Origin: Cladorrhinum sp. PSN259
Taxonomy: Eukaryota > Ascomycota > Sordariomycetes > Sordariales > Podosporaceae
Direction: 5' to 3'
NCBI GenBank assembly: GCA_033725935.1
Contig: MU867077.1
Location: forward strand, 310,001 to 374,000
DNA length: 64,000 nucleotides
Each line of letters starts with the position of its first letter. Positions within the stretch are counted from its first letter, which is position 1. Position numbers and translations under genes: made by a program. Shown here piece after piece: positions 45,038 through 56,831 of this stretch. Below the pieces are notes generated by a model that was not told where the DNA came from, did not search any database, and worked only from the letters and a program-made list of their open reading frames with translations.

Positions 45038-45459
45038 TTAGTGAGCCGCAACACCGTGGTGACCGTGCTCCTCCTTCATGAAAAAGTGCTCGTAAAGGCA
45101 GTATCCGGCGAAAGCGACCGAGGCGATTCCAAAGCCGGGGAGGGAGTTCTTGAATCTGTTGAACCTGCTGAAGCGGCCTGTGTAGCGCCATGCCTCACTT
45201 TATTCATTAAAAGGTTGTGGTTAGTGTTTTATTTGTGTCTGTCAAGTCGGGGGTGGGAAATAAAATGGAGGAAAACGAACTTTCTCTCCCAGGGATCGTA
45301 GCGCGGGGTGGCGGTCGCTTTGAGGAACTTGCGCATGTCGAAGCCCGTGATGTTGGGCTTCTCGCCGTGGGCGGCTCGTAGTATTCTGTGAGGGTGATTA
45401 AATATTAGATAGCTCAATTAGAAGGTTGAGAGGCAGAAAATTTACCTTGTGGGCTGCAT
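45038..45459 (-). CDS. NDUFB3: Complex I subunit NDUFB3/B12-like
   Basis: Accessory subunit of mitochondrial NADH:ubiquinone oxidoreductase, in the inner-membrane arm. Three exons: complement(45446..45459), (45281..45385), (45038..45197); 92 aa. The joined protein has MQPTRILRAAHGEKPNITGF, DMRKFLKATATPRYDPWERN, then EAWRYTGRFSRFNRFKNSLP and a TM segment at 59-80 (GFGIASVAFAGYCLYEHFF), ending in a His-rich tail. The WRYTG-FSR-NRFK-PG block followed by one TM helix is the B12/NDUFB3 signature. Exon 1 is only 14 nt. The second intron has a GTTCGT donor, CTAAC branch and AAAG acceptor; the first has GTAAAT and CACAG. Short enough that automated callers may miss it. Confidence 0.9.
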
Positions 45460-46207
45460 CGTATAGGTTGGGGTGTTGGCAATTGCTCTCGGGGGCAGCT
45501 ACCTGGAGGTGTGACGATGGAGCTCTCTTCCCAGTGGTGATAGCTGATGATGGAGGTGCCGCAGCAGGCAGGTGGGTGGTTCAGAAATGCCAAGCCGACT
45601 TAGTCAGGGTAGAAGTGGCCAGGGTTGGCTGTGTGTATGTGTGTCAAGGCTCACAAGGGTTAGAGATGGGTCCGTGCAAATGCGGCCTTGCGTGCGGGTG
45701 CGGGTGTCGCGAGTGGTGGCAGTTGTCCCATCTCCAACCTTCCTTCCAAGAACGTAACGAACGCTCCTTCTAGTGTCCGACAGCCCCCCCTACTAAAACG
45801 CTGAAATCCTGAAAAAAAAGCTTAAACAAAATTGACTGCAACTCCGACGAACAATTTTTTTCTCGGGTTTGCAACATCTCTACAGGAAAACTCGAAACCC
45901 CGTACCCAATTAATCCAACAACAACTTTACGTCCAACCAACCAACCAACCCAAAGACCGCCCGCACTCCCCTCATCACTCTACGAGCCCACCAAGCAAAA
46001 TTGAGACCCAGCAAAAGCAGCACCACCGAAACCCCTGGTTCATAGCTTCCGCGCCCCACGCACGGCCTCCAAGACTTGGACTCGAATGGTGGTGCATTCT
46101 AGACCCGAACTCGACGACACATCTTCCCTCCTCATAATACCACTTTGGCGATAGGTTCTCATTGGGACTTACAGTACTGGCGAAACAGGACACGGCACGG
46201 CCACGCG
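45460..46207. promoter_or_regulatory. Divergent region NDUFB3 / CAF1
   Basis: This 748-bp region between two start codons includes a long AC-rich, probably transcribed leader before CAF1 (45830-46140) with CAACCAAC-type repeats (about 45938-45950). No other gene is seen. Confidence 0.55.
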
Positions 46208-48005
46208 ATGCCTCCGCCGCTCTCCCGATTCCCCAGCGGGCCCAACACCCTCTCCCCCTATCACCAGTCGTTCCAGTCTCATGGCCAGCACACGACGAGC
46301 CACCCACCGCCGATGGGTGGCAATTCAGCATACCTTGCGCAAGTAAACCAGCAGACCAACCCGTTCTCGGGCAACAATCTATTAGGATTACCCCAGGGTC
46401 TGAATGTTGGCGGTGGTGGTGGATTCAATTCTGACTCCGGCCTAGCAAGCCATGCTGCTCGGATGGGATTCGCTCATGGGGGGATGCAGCAGCAACAGCA
46501 GCAGTCTCAGCAACAACAGCAGCAGCAGCAGACACTCCAGCAGCAACAACAACAGCAGCAGCAAGCAGCACAACAGCACGCACAACATACACAGGCCGCC
46601 GCACAGCACGCGCAGCATGCGCAGCAGCAGGGCCACGCCTTGGAGCACGCGACACGGACTGCACAGAATAAGGGTCGGATAAGGGAGGTCTGGAAGCACA
46701 ATCTGCAGGAGGAAATGGCCAACCTGCGGGACTTGATTGAAAAGTACCCATATATTGCTATGGTGGGGTCTTGGCCTATATAACATGTTGATGTCAAAGA
46801 CATGATGGGGCAGAGGAAGGCTAACTGTTTTCTTTCTTCTCCAGGACACTGAATTTCCCGGCGTTGTATCGAGACCAATGGGTGGATTTAGGGGTAAAAG
46901 CGACTACCATTACCAATGCTTAAGGACCAACGTCGACATGTTGAGAGTGATACAAATCGGAATTGCTCTGTTCAACGAAGAGGGCGAGCAGCCACCCGCG
47001 CGACCGACCTCGACGGATTCAGCCGACTTACGGAGAGCAGGCGGCGGGAACAACCAAGCACCGTTCCCTTACGCATGGCAATTCAATTTCAAGTTCTCTC
47101 TTAAGGACGATATGTACAACCAGACCTCGATTGCGTCCCTCCAGCAGGCGGGTATCGACTTTGATCTGCTGGAGCGGGACGGCATCGACCCTCATGATTT
47201 CGCCTCCCTCCTGATCCCTTCAGGTCTCGTATGCTTTCCCGAAGTCTACTGGGTCAGCTTTCACGGAGGCTACGACTTTGGATACCTCACCAAGCTTCTC
47301 GTCTGCAAACAGCTCCCTAGTGACGAGTTTGAGTTCGACGCGCTGATGAAGCTGTATTTCCCCTCGACGTACGATGTCAAGCATCTAATGAAGCATGCTA
47401 TTAAGTCGCATAACAGTGGAATGCTTGCGACGTCGAGCGACCCCAACATTGTGGAAATTTTGCAGAAGTTTGAGCAAAAGTCTGGGTTGGAGCACATTGC
47501 GGAGACTCTCAAGATTAAGCGTGTTGGGAGCGCGCACCAGGCCGGTTCGGACAGTTTGCTTACTGGGCGGGTGTTTTTTGAGCTGAAGAAGCGAGTCTTT
47601 AGCGGAGAGATATCGGATGATCACCTAGGCAAGGTCTGGGGACTGGGGATTCCCGATTTCTCGTTGGTAAGCTCGATTACTGTTGGTGGTGGCGGTCCAG
47701 GTGGAAACGGTAACAGCACGAATAATAATACCAACAGCAGCAACAATACTAGTGAGAACAATCCATCGCAGGGCGGCCAAGGGCAGCAGAATGGAGGCAG
47801 CGGTACTGCGGCTCCGACTACGCCAAATACCAGTAGCGTCGGTTTGGCTGGCACCCCATCCGCGGCGACACAAACTCAGCAACAGCAGCAACAACAGCAG
47901 CAGAATCAGCAGCGAAATGGCGTTGCGGCAGCACTTGCGGGTATGGGTCCCATGACTCCCGGCGGAGGTGGTGGGGTGTTTGGGGGCTTCTCTTTTGGGC
48001 CTTAG
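46208..48005 (+). CDS. POP2: CCR4-NOT deadenylase subunit CAF1/POP2
   Basis: DEDD-type 3' exonuclease of the CCR4-NOT complex, which shortens mRNA poly(A) tails. Exons 46208..46762 and 46845..48005; 571 aa; the intron has donor GTGGGG, branch CTAAC and acceptor CTCCAG. The catalytic core starts KGRIREVWKHNLQEEMANLR and crosses the junction at YIAM/DTEFPGVV, with D186 and E188, then D329 in HGGYDFGY, and H416/D421 in GSAHQAGSDSLLTG, giving the DEDD set. The N-terminal extension (about 1-160) is Gly/Asn/Gln-rich with polyglutamine (about 93-120) and a His/Gln/Ala stretch. The C-terminal tail (about 500-571) is Gly/Asn/Gln-rich and prion-like. Yeast Pop2 also has a Q-rich N-terminus. The first ATG in frame (46208) is used. 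Confidence 0.95.
46486..46575 (+). repeat. Polyglutamine-encoding CAG/CAA tract in CAF1
   Basis: Mixed CAG/CAA codons encode Gln runs broken by Ser and Thr-Leu. Mixed codons make the tract more stable than a pure CAG repeat, but it is probably length-polymorphic. Confidence 0.85.
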
Positions 48006-49538
48006 GGTAGTGCTTGGAACAGCTTTGTCCCTTTTAAAGAGTGCGAGGAGGACGATTGGAAGAGCAGGGAATGGGATGGACAAACGAACTTGTTCCTATA
48101 TGGGAAGAGAGAAGATGAACAACACAGGGAATAAAACTCAAGTTTTATTACTACTACTACACATTCCACAGCTCCTCTTGTGTCTTTTTTCATCTTTTTT
48201 TCATCACTCTACTACCACTTCTTTCTCCTCCGTTTTTATCGGCAAGGGATGGATGGTTGGGTGGGGGGATAAGGCTTTGTGGTTTTTTTTTTCTCTCATC
48301 ATGTTGTAAAGGGAATGGATTCTTTTTTTATACCTCTTTTCTCGGTGGGAGGTAAGGGGTCAGGCAAAGAAAGCAAATGTTTCGTGTTTTTTTTTTTAAA
48401 AATGTGCAGTAGTGAGGAATTATTTCGAAACGAAAAAGAAGGCGGCTACGGCACGCACGACAAGCGCATTTTTTGTCATTCCTATTTTTTAAAAGAACTC
48501 TTTTCGTTTCGACATGAACTTGTTTTAACCTTTTTTCTTCTCCTTCTTTTGCTCCTTCCCCTTCCACTTGTTTTCTTTTCTGACTGGCTGTTAGCTGTGA
48601 TGCAAAAAGGATAAACTATGTAACTACCTGGGTCAGGTAGGGATGGTATGGTATGATATGGTATGATATGGTATGATATGGTATGATAAGCCTATTGTAT
48701 TTTTTTTTATATTTTTTTTTTTTTTAAAAAAAACACACACCTTTAGTGTACATATATATTTATACCTCGGAAGAAACTTATTCTCAACCGTTGATATCTG
48801 AAAAAAAATACTGATGTACATACGTAGTTACGTACTCCACTTTCCGTGAGACAATGGCACCTACCTATCTACTGTGCAGTCATCCTCTGAACCACCTAGA
48901 TGAGTTTTGAATTCCAGATTTCTCTAGGAAAGGACCACCGTGTTGATATGTTATGCTATGTTTATGGTATTGGGTTTTATGTACAGTACATACAAGTTAA
49001 ATTTGTCTGTTTTGTGCCTTCCGCCAGTCAATTAAATGTTGCTTACACTTCCCTAGATACGTACTATATGTAGGATGCCTAGTACGGTACTCACCCCTTT
49101 CTGGATCTCGTAGAGGGTTTTCAGTTGGCTGGTTGTCTAGAACATATCGATCGTATCTGGTCTCATCCAACCTGTCCATCATTATAAGTCTTTCCATATT
49201 CGGTACTTTCACTCACCTAACATGTCCAAATATGTTAAAGAAAAAAGTTTCTTGGTCTTTACGACTTTGCACGTCGGCTGAATTATGATCACTATCGCCT
49301 GGTGTTAGATTAAATACAAGATTTGAAAACACAAAACCAAAAAAAAGAAAAACAAAAACCCTCCCTCAACTCCGTTTGCTGTAACTCTGCTCCCTCGTTC
49401 TCTGAGGTTGACGTATGTGAGAGGAGAAAAGGAGATGAGAAAATCAGAACTCCTACCCATTTCTTAGGAGAAAAGAACAAAAAAACGCCCGTATTCCCGA
49501 AAGGAAATGCATAACCGATTTCCCAGGAAACCAGATGT
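48006..49538. other. Convergent region CAF1 / FYV10
   Basis: This 1.5-kb region lies between converging genes. It is T-rich with homopolymer tracts (48280-48400, 48700-48730) and a 10-bp tandem repeat (48651-48690). It likely contains both 3' UTRs. No gene is seen. Confidence 0.55.
48651..48690. repeat. 10-bp tandem repeat (GTATGATATG)
   Basis: Four consecutive copies of GTATGATATG (the last one 8-9/10), preceded by a partial GGTATG copy at 48641-48650. Located downstream of CAF1. Confidence 0.9.
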
Positions 49539-50835
49539 TCATGTAATAAACACCTTCCTCAACTTATCGGAACTGAATACCTCTCCCGTTACCAAATCCT
49601 TAATCTGGCCAGCCGGTAATCCGCTCTTAGTGGCATATTCGTCTAGCCTACCTCTTCCGTATACTCTCCCGTTTGGTAATAGCACCAGATCGTGTACCAA
49701 CAAATGTGATTTACTGTGATGTGCGTATGGCACGTTGCGTGCTAGGGCGTTCAGCTCTGTGGAGCAGATGGGACACACGCTGGTTGTCAGACTGGCGGTG
49801 CCGTGGTTATCTGTCTGGTTTTGTTGATGGCTGTGGCATGCGGGAGTCTTGAGTGCTGATAAACCAGACGAGAGCGCTACATGTAGTAATGGGATATTGG
49901 GTAGCCCGAGCAGTTTAAGATGAGCTTCGGTGAAAACGTCTGCTAGCGTCTGCCATCGCGCCGGGCTGTAAAGTGAGGCGTAAGGCTCGATTGTGGTGTC
50001 AGGTGTAAAGGCTAGGAGACCCGCGATTGACTGAACCTCGAGCGGGTATGTTTCGTTGAAAGGGGAGATGTATTTCTTAGCGTGGGCAATTGCTTCAAGC
50101 ATTTTTGGCGTGGTCATGGCTCGCGTCATCTCAATGTATTGTTGGGTGCGCAACATAAAGTCGAGGTTGGACTGCATGGCGCGCAGCTCCTTCTTGTTCT
50201 CGTTACACCAGGCTAGAGCCTCGTTGACGCTTCCGTTGAGCAGGGACTGTCGAATCTTGGACATATTGACAAAGGTGTCGATATCCACCAGATCAGTCAT
50301 GTTGCGCTCTTTGGCTAGGGCAGTGGCTGAGTCGGCGTAGCCGTGTCGAAGCATGTAGTCAACCACTAGTCGGTCGAGACGTTGTCGAGACCATTGTTCG
50401 TATTTGACGTCGTCGACAGTGTGGATGCTGGAGAGCTCGCGGAGGTGGGATACCCGTGCATTGGCTTGATGGTAGAGACGGTTTTCTTCTTCCGAGTAAG
50501 ATTCTAGCTTCCGTTTGAGGCCGCGCATTTTGGACAGCATGAGGTCGAGGTTCTTGACGACATCTTGGGGCGTAACCTTGCCGTTAATGGAGCCGCTGGC
50601 GGTTTCTTTGACAAGCGTTGTGACATATTTGGAGTCTTTCAAGTAGGCGACGTGTGCGGATCTGAAATTCTTTCGGAGGAGCTCGTATGGTAGTCGAAGT
50701 AGAGGTTGGTCCTGTGGGGATGGGAGACGATGGGTCAGTTTCATCGATTGGGATTCGATGACGTCGTTTGCCCTTGCTTACCAGAAGGAGATGGTTATCG
50801 TGGTTAATTTTGGACGCTCCGTAGTCTGCCATCAT
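49539..50835 (-). CDS. FYV10: GID/CTLH E3 ligase subunit FYV10 (Gid9/MAEA)
   Basis: Subunit of the GID/CTLH ubiquitin ligase, which in yeast degrades gluconeogenic enzymes on glucose return. Exons complement(50782..50835) and (49539..50711); 408 aa. The junction gives HLLL/DQPLLRLPYELLRKNFRSAH, the usual N-terminus. LisH about 135-165 (DRLVVDYMLRHGYADSATAL), CTLH about 166-225 (NGSVNEALAWCNENKKELRA), CRA about 226-310, and a C-terminal Gid-type RING-like domain (about 331-404) beginning C331-P-I-C334, with HLLVHDLVLLPNGRVYGRGR and ending SDKLRKVFIT. In Gid9/MAEA this RING is partly degenerate and pairs with Gid2/RMND5. The intron is 70 nt (GTAAGC/CACAG). Two tandem ATGs start the gene (MMADYG); either may be used. 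Confidence 0.94.
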
Positions 50836-51538
50836 TCGAAAAGAAGGGGCTCAACAGCTGGCTTGATGGAAACTTTGTACGGCGGCTTGGGTGGCAAGCA
50901 AATCAGCCGTGGTTCCAGTGTAAAGTTAGGTTGTTAAAGTATTGGAGAGGCTGTTGGGTGGAAACTCGGACGCCGAAATCTAAGCGATACCGCTGTGAAC
51001 CACATCTATCAACGTATCAAAGACCGATTGGCTTCCCCGCTCCCGCCACGCGCCTGGGCCGTGCTTTATTGCTTGATTGCAGCAGGGGCAGCCATCCGAT
51101 TTGCTCGTTTGGCCGATTATGGGATGTTCCGCAAATCATTAATTACAACTCACCTACGGACTACCGTCGAGTGTTTGCTTGACGTTCGACGGGCTGTGAA
51201 GAATACGGCCGCTTCCCAATTTTGTGGTGTGAGCCACTTTAGATCGGTGCTACTACTACCATCACCTCAGGGTATATTCCCTCCTCGTGACAGAGCACTA
51301 ACCCACCAGTCGGGGAAATCATGTGCTCAGCTTGTCTCACTGCACTACCTCAAGCTTCCCTTTCAGCTGTCAGGAGGCCTTATCAAAGCAACGACGGAGG
51401 TGGGGTTCGGGCGGAATTGTCAATATGGTAGGCAGTCAACCAGCCCTGCGATACGTTACGAAGATGGGATTACAAGGTTTCATTGCCATGGATATCTGCC
51501 GAACACTGTGTGGGTGGTGAGTGCAAGCCCTCAAGGGA

Positions 51539-51544
51539 CACGTG
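51539..51544. promoter_or_regulatory. E-box CACGTG
   Basis: Palindromic CACGTG in the promoter shared by FYV10 and the bHLH gene. It could serve autoregulation by the bHLH factor; flanks (GGA/CCT) do not match the full RTCACRTG consensus. Confidence 0.3.
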
Positions 51545-51850
51545 CCTGGGTTGTTGGATGGGGGGATGTGCCAGGTGGGTGGTGACGGTGGTGGAGGTGA
51601 TGGGAGTGGGCAGTGTTTGTTGTGATCACGAAGAAGGCCCTAAGGACACAGATTCCTCCTGGAAGGAAACGGAAAAAAATAAGGTTGAGACTCGACTCGT
51701 CTCTTGCAGGCCGTGGTCCGTGTTCCACAAGGCGACCTGGAACCTTTTCCACAAAGTAAAAAGTGGCGCTTGACCGGGGAATAAAGGGAAGGAGGTGGGA
51801 GGGTGATCAGATTGACATGCATGATGAGAATTGGTCTGTGCGTCGCGCTT

Positions 51851-51865
51851 GGGGGGGGGGGGGGG
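51851..51865. repeat. G15 homopolymer
   Basis: Fifteen consecutive G followed by TGGGAG, within the divergent region upstream of the bHLH gene. Confidence 0.85.
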
Positions 51866-52837
51866 TGGGAGCGCGTTTTCCCACCCACCCTTGATCAAGG
51901 CTCAGCAGGCGTCCGCCTTCCCGTCCAGCCTCCGCTCACATGATCTTCTCGCTCTCAGTCTCTCGTTCACCTCCCAACCAGCAACACCACCAACTGGGTC
52001 GCAAATTACATTCTGTTGATAACTGGTATGTTCTCACTATCTGGTTGTCGGAATCTAGTCTTATTTGATGCACTTTGACTTTTTTTTGCATCACTTTGCA
52101 CCAAATACGTGGGTCCTTGCTGACGTTCCGCAGTCCTCGTCACGTTTTCGGGCACGTTCTTCGTCCTTCACATGACCTACGACCTAAACCCAGCAAATCC
52201 GAGTGCAGAGGTAAGGAATTCATCCTCAAAGATTGGCTTCCCTGGTTTATTCATCCATCATGATGCGACACACGCCGCGACGGCAACTGCTGCAAATGCG
52301 CCTGCTTGAGTGTCGCAACGGAAGTCCGATGATGGCGCCATTTACTGTCGTCGCAAGCTCTTTTTCGCACGCCTTCAAGCCCGAATCAATCAAGTCAAGC
52401 AACTAGAGGCAACTGGGTCAGTGCCCACTCACAAACATTCATCTTGATGGAAATCGCTTCTGCTCAGGATATGACCCTCACGGCCACGCTTTGCGCTTGC
52501 CAATTCGCCAACATGCGAGCTCACGGCCATAACGGGTGCCTAAGCTCTTCTCTTCAAGTTCATCACTACCTAACGTCCTTTTCTTTTCTCCCACTACCAC
52601 TTACACACTATTCCGTCTCACAAGCAAGCGCTTGCTCACCTCTCTTTCAACAACCAGCCAGATACAACTTGGCCCTTTCACACTTGGCGATTGTTTCTCT
52701 CTTTTCATCTCAACTATAATTGCTCTTGCTTGGTTGCTTCTATTTACACTGTCGCCGCTGGCGGCTTGTGATTGGTTGGGGCCTCTCACTGACTCAAAAT
52801 ATTGATCAGAATTGTAAACTAGGAGTTAGAGTTCGCA

Positions 52838-53820
52838 ATGACATCTGTGGGCATTGAGCAGCATCCTGATCTTTCCGAGATCACCACCAGCCCGGGCCAC
52901 AAGCGAAAGCGCAACACCGAGTCTATTTCTCCAGACTCCCGACGCAACAAGCGCGGTGCGCCTGCTGCAGCCATGACTGTTGCCGACTCGGAAGCCCAAG
53001 CATTCTTGGAGAACACTGTCAGCATCGCCCAAGCCGCTCACGACCAAGTCAATGTCGATGACTTCAATGTTCTCGCACAGGCGACAGCCAATGACCATGC
53101 AGAGAGCACGCCGGACACCAATAACGTCTCGAGCACAGCTGCTGCCGCACTAAACATGTATCCTTCACTTCACGTGCCCCAGCCTACTGAGGAGACATTT
53201 GTGAGCCAGCCACCAGCTGAGCCTCATCATGAGCCTCACCATGACGATAATGGGTTCAACGCCTCTGCAGTAAATCAACCCCATGGCTTGCCCACCATGG
53301 CTCCGTCAGTTCCGGTTCAACAAAACAATGATGTCCAACCAGACCAGCGTTACACATCCGCTCCGAGCTCTAAGCCCGCTGTTGGCTCGGAAGAGTGGCA
53401 CAAGATGCGCAAAGACAACCACAAAGAAGGTGGGCTTCAAACTCGTTTTCAAATTGAGCGATTGTTACCGTTGCTAACAAGTGTTTCTCAGTCGAGCGCC
53501 GTCGTCGTGAGACAATCAATGAGGGCATCAATGAGTTGGCCAAAATTGTCCCTGGTTGCGAAAAGAACAAGGGCTCGATTCTCCAACGAGCTGTGGCTTT
53601 CATCACGCAACTCAAAGAAAACGAGACGCAGAATATCGAGAAGTGGACTCTTGAAAAGCTTCTCACGGAACAGGCAATCGCCGAGCTAAGCCAGTCCAAC
53701 GACAAGCTGAAGCAAGAGTGCGATAGGCTCTATCGCGAGATGGAGACATGGAAGCGTGTTGCCCAAAGCGCTGGACTTCAACTCCCAACAAAAGAGGAAG
53801 CCAGCAGCACCAGCAGCTAG
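52838..53820 (+). CDS. CBF1: bHLH transcription factor, CBF1-like
   Basis: Basic helix-loop-helix protein of the Cbf1 type, which binds CACGTG sites and in yeasts acts in sulfur-amino-acid genes, respiration genes and centromeres. Exons 52838..53429 and 53492..53820; 306 aa (donor GTGGGC, branch GCTAAC, acceptor CTCAG). The bHLH runs about 190-245: MRKDNHKE/VERRRRETIN, with H195, E199 and R203 at the three positions that specify CACGTG, then ELAKIVPG loop-helix and GSILQRAVAFITQLKE. A leucine-zipper-like coil (about 247-290) follows. The N-terminal 190 residues are disordered, with KRKRNTES and RRNKRG basic patches and a His-Glu-Pro repeat. The phase-1 junction splits the codon after E197 inside the basic region, as expected for this family. 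Confidence 0.92.
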
Positions 53821-55244
53821 GATCAGCTGGATGACCAAACACGTCCACCAGATCCTTCGCAAAACTGACTGGACGAATTGATATGAGGGTATACCCGGGT
53901 GATTTCCTCACACCTCGTTTCCTTTGATCTGTATGGATAATCGGTTCTTACTTCATTTCCCAAATTTTGTTTTATTTGCTATTGAGAGGAGGCTTTGCCC
54001 ATGGGCGAAGCGTGGATGACTGGTTTTCCGGTCGACCTTTTGTTTCAATTTTTAGCTTGCCTTCGTACGGCAAGGCTTTTAGTTATATTTCCAACGGATG
54101 GTGGGCATTTGGCGACGGTTAGGGCACGGCGTTTGACGGCTAGCTGTGGTTGCGGGTAGTTGGATTGTCCATGCTTTCTTCATGTTCACATGGTCCCAGG
54201 GAGTGGAAGGAATTTTGGAGATGGAGAAGAAATATTGTTCATACGCGGGCATGAGTATATGGGTATCATGATGCTTATAGCGGAATGTGAAGGTTTATGT
54301 TTCATGATGGCTTCTTAGTGAGTTAGCGAGTCGGATTGCTCTGTTCGGTAATCCGTGCAACCAGCGGCATCCCTCGGTGTTTGTGCAAATGGGTGTGGCA
54401 ATAGATGCACGCATCTGCAGGCTGTTGTCGTTAGTATCAGGTCATGCATCACGTTTTCGATTAAGACGAGAATGTGTTTTCTTTTCGGGTCTTGGGATGC
54501 GAGCTGACGAAGGGCTGGAACGTTGACTGCCATGTGTCAGTGGGGTGATGCAGTCCCCGGAAAGGGTCCGTTCGCGGGGCCGGACAATTTGGTACTGTAC
54601 AGAGCCGGCCGACGCCGCCCGGTCGGATGCAACATGCCCACATCTCTAGGTACATGTACATGCCCAGAACGTCTTGGATCTCTTGATTCAACGGCGGGGT
54701 GTAGGGGCCCGATCTCGCAACGAGATGCGGGAACGGCGGACGATAAGACGTTTAGATAGGTAGTGAACTATACTTAGGACCAACATGGAATTGGAAGGAG
54801 ACAAGACAGCAACACATAAAGAAAGACGGGATGGGGTAATAAAGTGTCTTGACGTAGCCGCTAATTCACTGACGTAACGACCCCAAGTTGATCAGTAGAT
54901 CCTTTTTACCTAAGTTGGGAGACAAGTTCCAGTTAGCTTCCCCGCTTCCGAGCTTCCTCCCCTCCCAATGCCGCCAACCACCCCTCAACGCGCTATCTTC
55001 CGACACCCCCCAGGGGCTCCATCTCATCCCCTCCCAATGCACCCAATATAAGCCGGTGATACCCTTTCCAGGTATAGAATTCGTGGCGTTCCTTTGCTCC
55101 GTGACTGCTGCAATTTCTCAAAACATATTGTGTCTGTTGTGCATCAAGGAGGGTGACCACCACGCCGAATATCAGTCAATTGGTTGGGTCTTGGGGTTCA
55201 TATACGAGAAACGAAGATATAAAGAGGGGACCGTGACAACCAAG
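53821..55244. other. Intergenic: CBF1 3' region and GABA-transaminase promoter
   Basis: This 1.4-kb region contains a 10-bp palindrome GTACATGTAC (about 54651-54660) and a pyrimidine/C-rich stretch (54930-55030) before the transaminase gene. No gene is seen. Confidence 0.5.
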
Positions 55245-56831
55245 ATGGCCTCCCGAACCCTCCGAGGAGGCAGCAGAACACTCCAGAGACTGACTCTTCT
55301 CCCTTCAGCTTCAGCTTCATCAGTCCGCCGCTCATTCACCTCGTCCGCCCGTGTCATGTCTTCCTTCTACTCCTGGGAGCCCAAGGGACCGTCAGTCAAG
55401 ACTGAGATCCCCGGTCCCAAGGCCAAAGCAGCTATTGCCGAGCTCAACGAAGTCTTTGACACCCGCAGCTTGAACATGCTCACGGATTACTACAAGAGCG
55501 CCGGTAACTACATTGCTGATCCCGATGGGAACGTCCTGCTCGACGTGTAAGCTTTACAATACACTTCTCCCTCACCTCCCCGCACTTACCAGTCACTGAT
55601 ACCTTACCCATCTAGCTACGCACAAATCGCCTCCATCCCAATCGGCTACAACAACCCTGCCCTCCTCAAAGCAGCTGCTTCCGAGCAAATGATCAACGGT
55701 CTCATTAACCGTCCAGCACTCGGCAACTTCCCACCAGCAGACTGGGCCGAGGTCCTCAACGCCGGTATCCTCAAAGTCGCGCCCAAGGGTCTCAACCAGG
55801 TATTCACAGCCATGGCCGGCTCCGACGCCAACGAGACAGCCTACAAGGCAGCATTCATGTGGAGACGCCAACAAGAGCGCGGAGGTCCCCACGTCGAATT
55901 CACCGAAGCAGAGATGGAATCAGCCATGAAGAACGAATTGTCTCCAGGCTCCAAGCCGCTTTCGATCCTCAGCTTCAAGACCGGTTTCCACGGTCGTCTG
56001 TTTGGTTCCCTGTCCACTACTCGTTCTAAACCGATTCATAAGCTTGATATACCAGCTTTTGACTGGCCGCAGGCTACTTTCCCACAGGTCAAGTACCCCT
56101 TGGATCAGTATGCAGAGGAGAACGCCGCAGCGGAGAAGAAGGCTCTCGAGGAGGTCGAGAATTTGATTCTGAATTATCGGGTGCCTCCTTGCGCGGTTAT
56201 TATTGAGCCTATCCAGTCCGAAGGAGGCGATAACCATGCTAGCCCCGCTTTCTTCCGCGGCCTTCGCGAGATTACAAAGAAGCACAACGTGCTCATGATT
56301 GTTGACGAGGTCCAGACTGGTGTTGGTGCCACGGGCAAGTTCTGGGCTCACGAGCACTGGGATTTGCCTACTCCTCCGGACATGGTCACATTCAGCAAGA
56401 AGGCGCAGACGGCCGGTTATTACTTTGGTAACCCCGAGTTGAGGCCCAACAAGCCCTACAGACAGTTCAATACCTGGATGGGTGACCCGGCTAGGGCGTT
56501 GCTGTTCAAGGCTATCATTGATGAGATTGAGAGGCTGGATTTGGTGAATCATACCGCCAAAGTGGGTGATTACCTGTACGGAAAGCTGGAGGGACTGGCA
56601 ACGAAGTACCCGGGCCAGTTTGAGAACCTAAGAGGTAAAGGGATGGGAACTTTTATTGCTTTTGATAATCCCAAGAGGGATCAGTTCTTGGCGACGGCGA
56701 AGAAGTTTGGTGTTAATATCGGCGGGAGCGGACAGAGCGCGGTTAGGTTGAGGCCGATGTTGATCTTTGAGGAGAAGCATGCGGATATCTTGCTGGAGGC
56801 TTTGGAGAAGGTTGTGAAGAGCTTGGCTTGA
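55245..56831 (+). CDS. UGA1: 4-aminobutyrate aminotransferase (GABA transaminase)
   Basis: PLP enzyme converting GABA and 2-oxoglutarate to succinic semialdehyde and glutamate, the first step of GABA catabolism (UGA1 in yeast, gatA in Aspergillus). Exons 55245..55546 and 55616..56831; 505 aa; junction LLDV/YAQIASIPIGYN (donor GTAAGC, acceptor TCTAG). Residues 1-38 (Arg/Ser-rich, no acidic residues, ending RRSFTSSARVM) look like a mitochondrial targeting peptide; yeast Uga1 is cytosolic, so a mitochondrial form is inferred. Class-III aminotransferase motifs: AMAGSDANETAYKAAF, FKTGFHGRLFGSLSTTRSK, VIIEPIQSEGGD, IVDEVQTGVGATGKFW (D331 to PLP N1), FSKKAQTAGYY (K362/K363, one forming the Schiff base), FNTWMGDPARALL. 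Length is normal. Confidence 0.96.

Larger units (their letters stand above)
50836..52837. promoter_or_regulatory. Divergent 2.0-kb region FYV10 / CBF1-like
   Basis: Both flanking genes start here. The region has an E-box CACGTG at 51539-51544, a G15 run at 51851-51865, and a pyrimidine-rich leader before the bHLH gene (52550-52740). Open frames (for example 50995-51585) show no protein features. Confidence 0.55.

Noticed and set aside
54888..55244. N-terminal extension of the GABA transaminase frame
   Set aside because: The open frame upstream begins at a TTG with no ATG, and its composition is not protein-like. The ATG at 55245 gives a good mitochondrial presequence.
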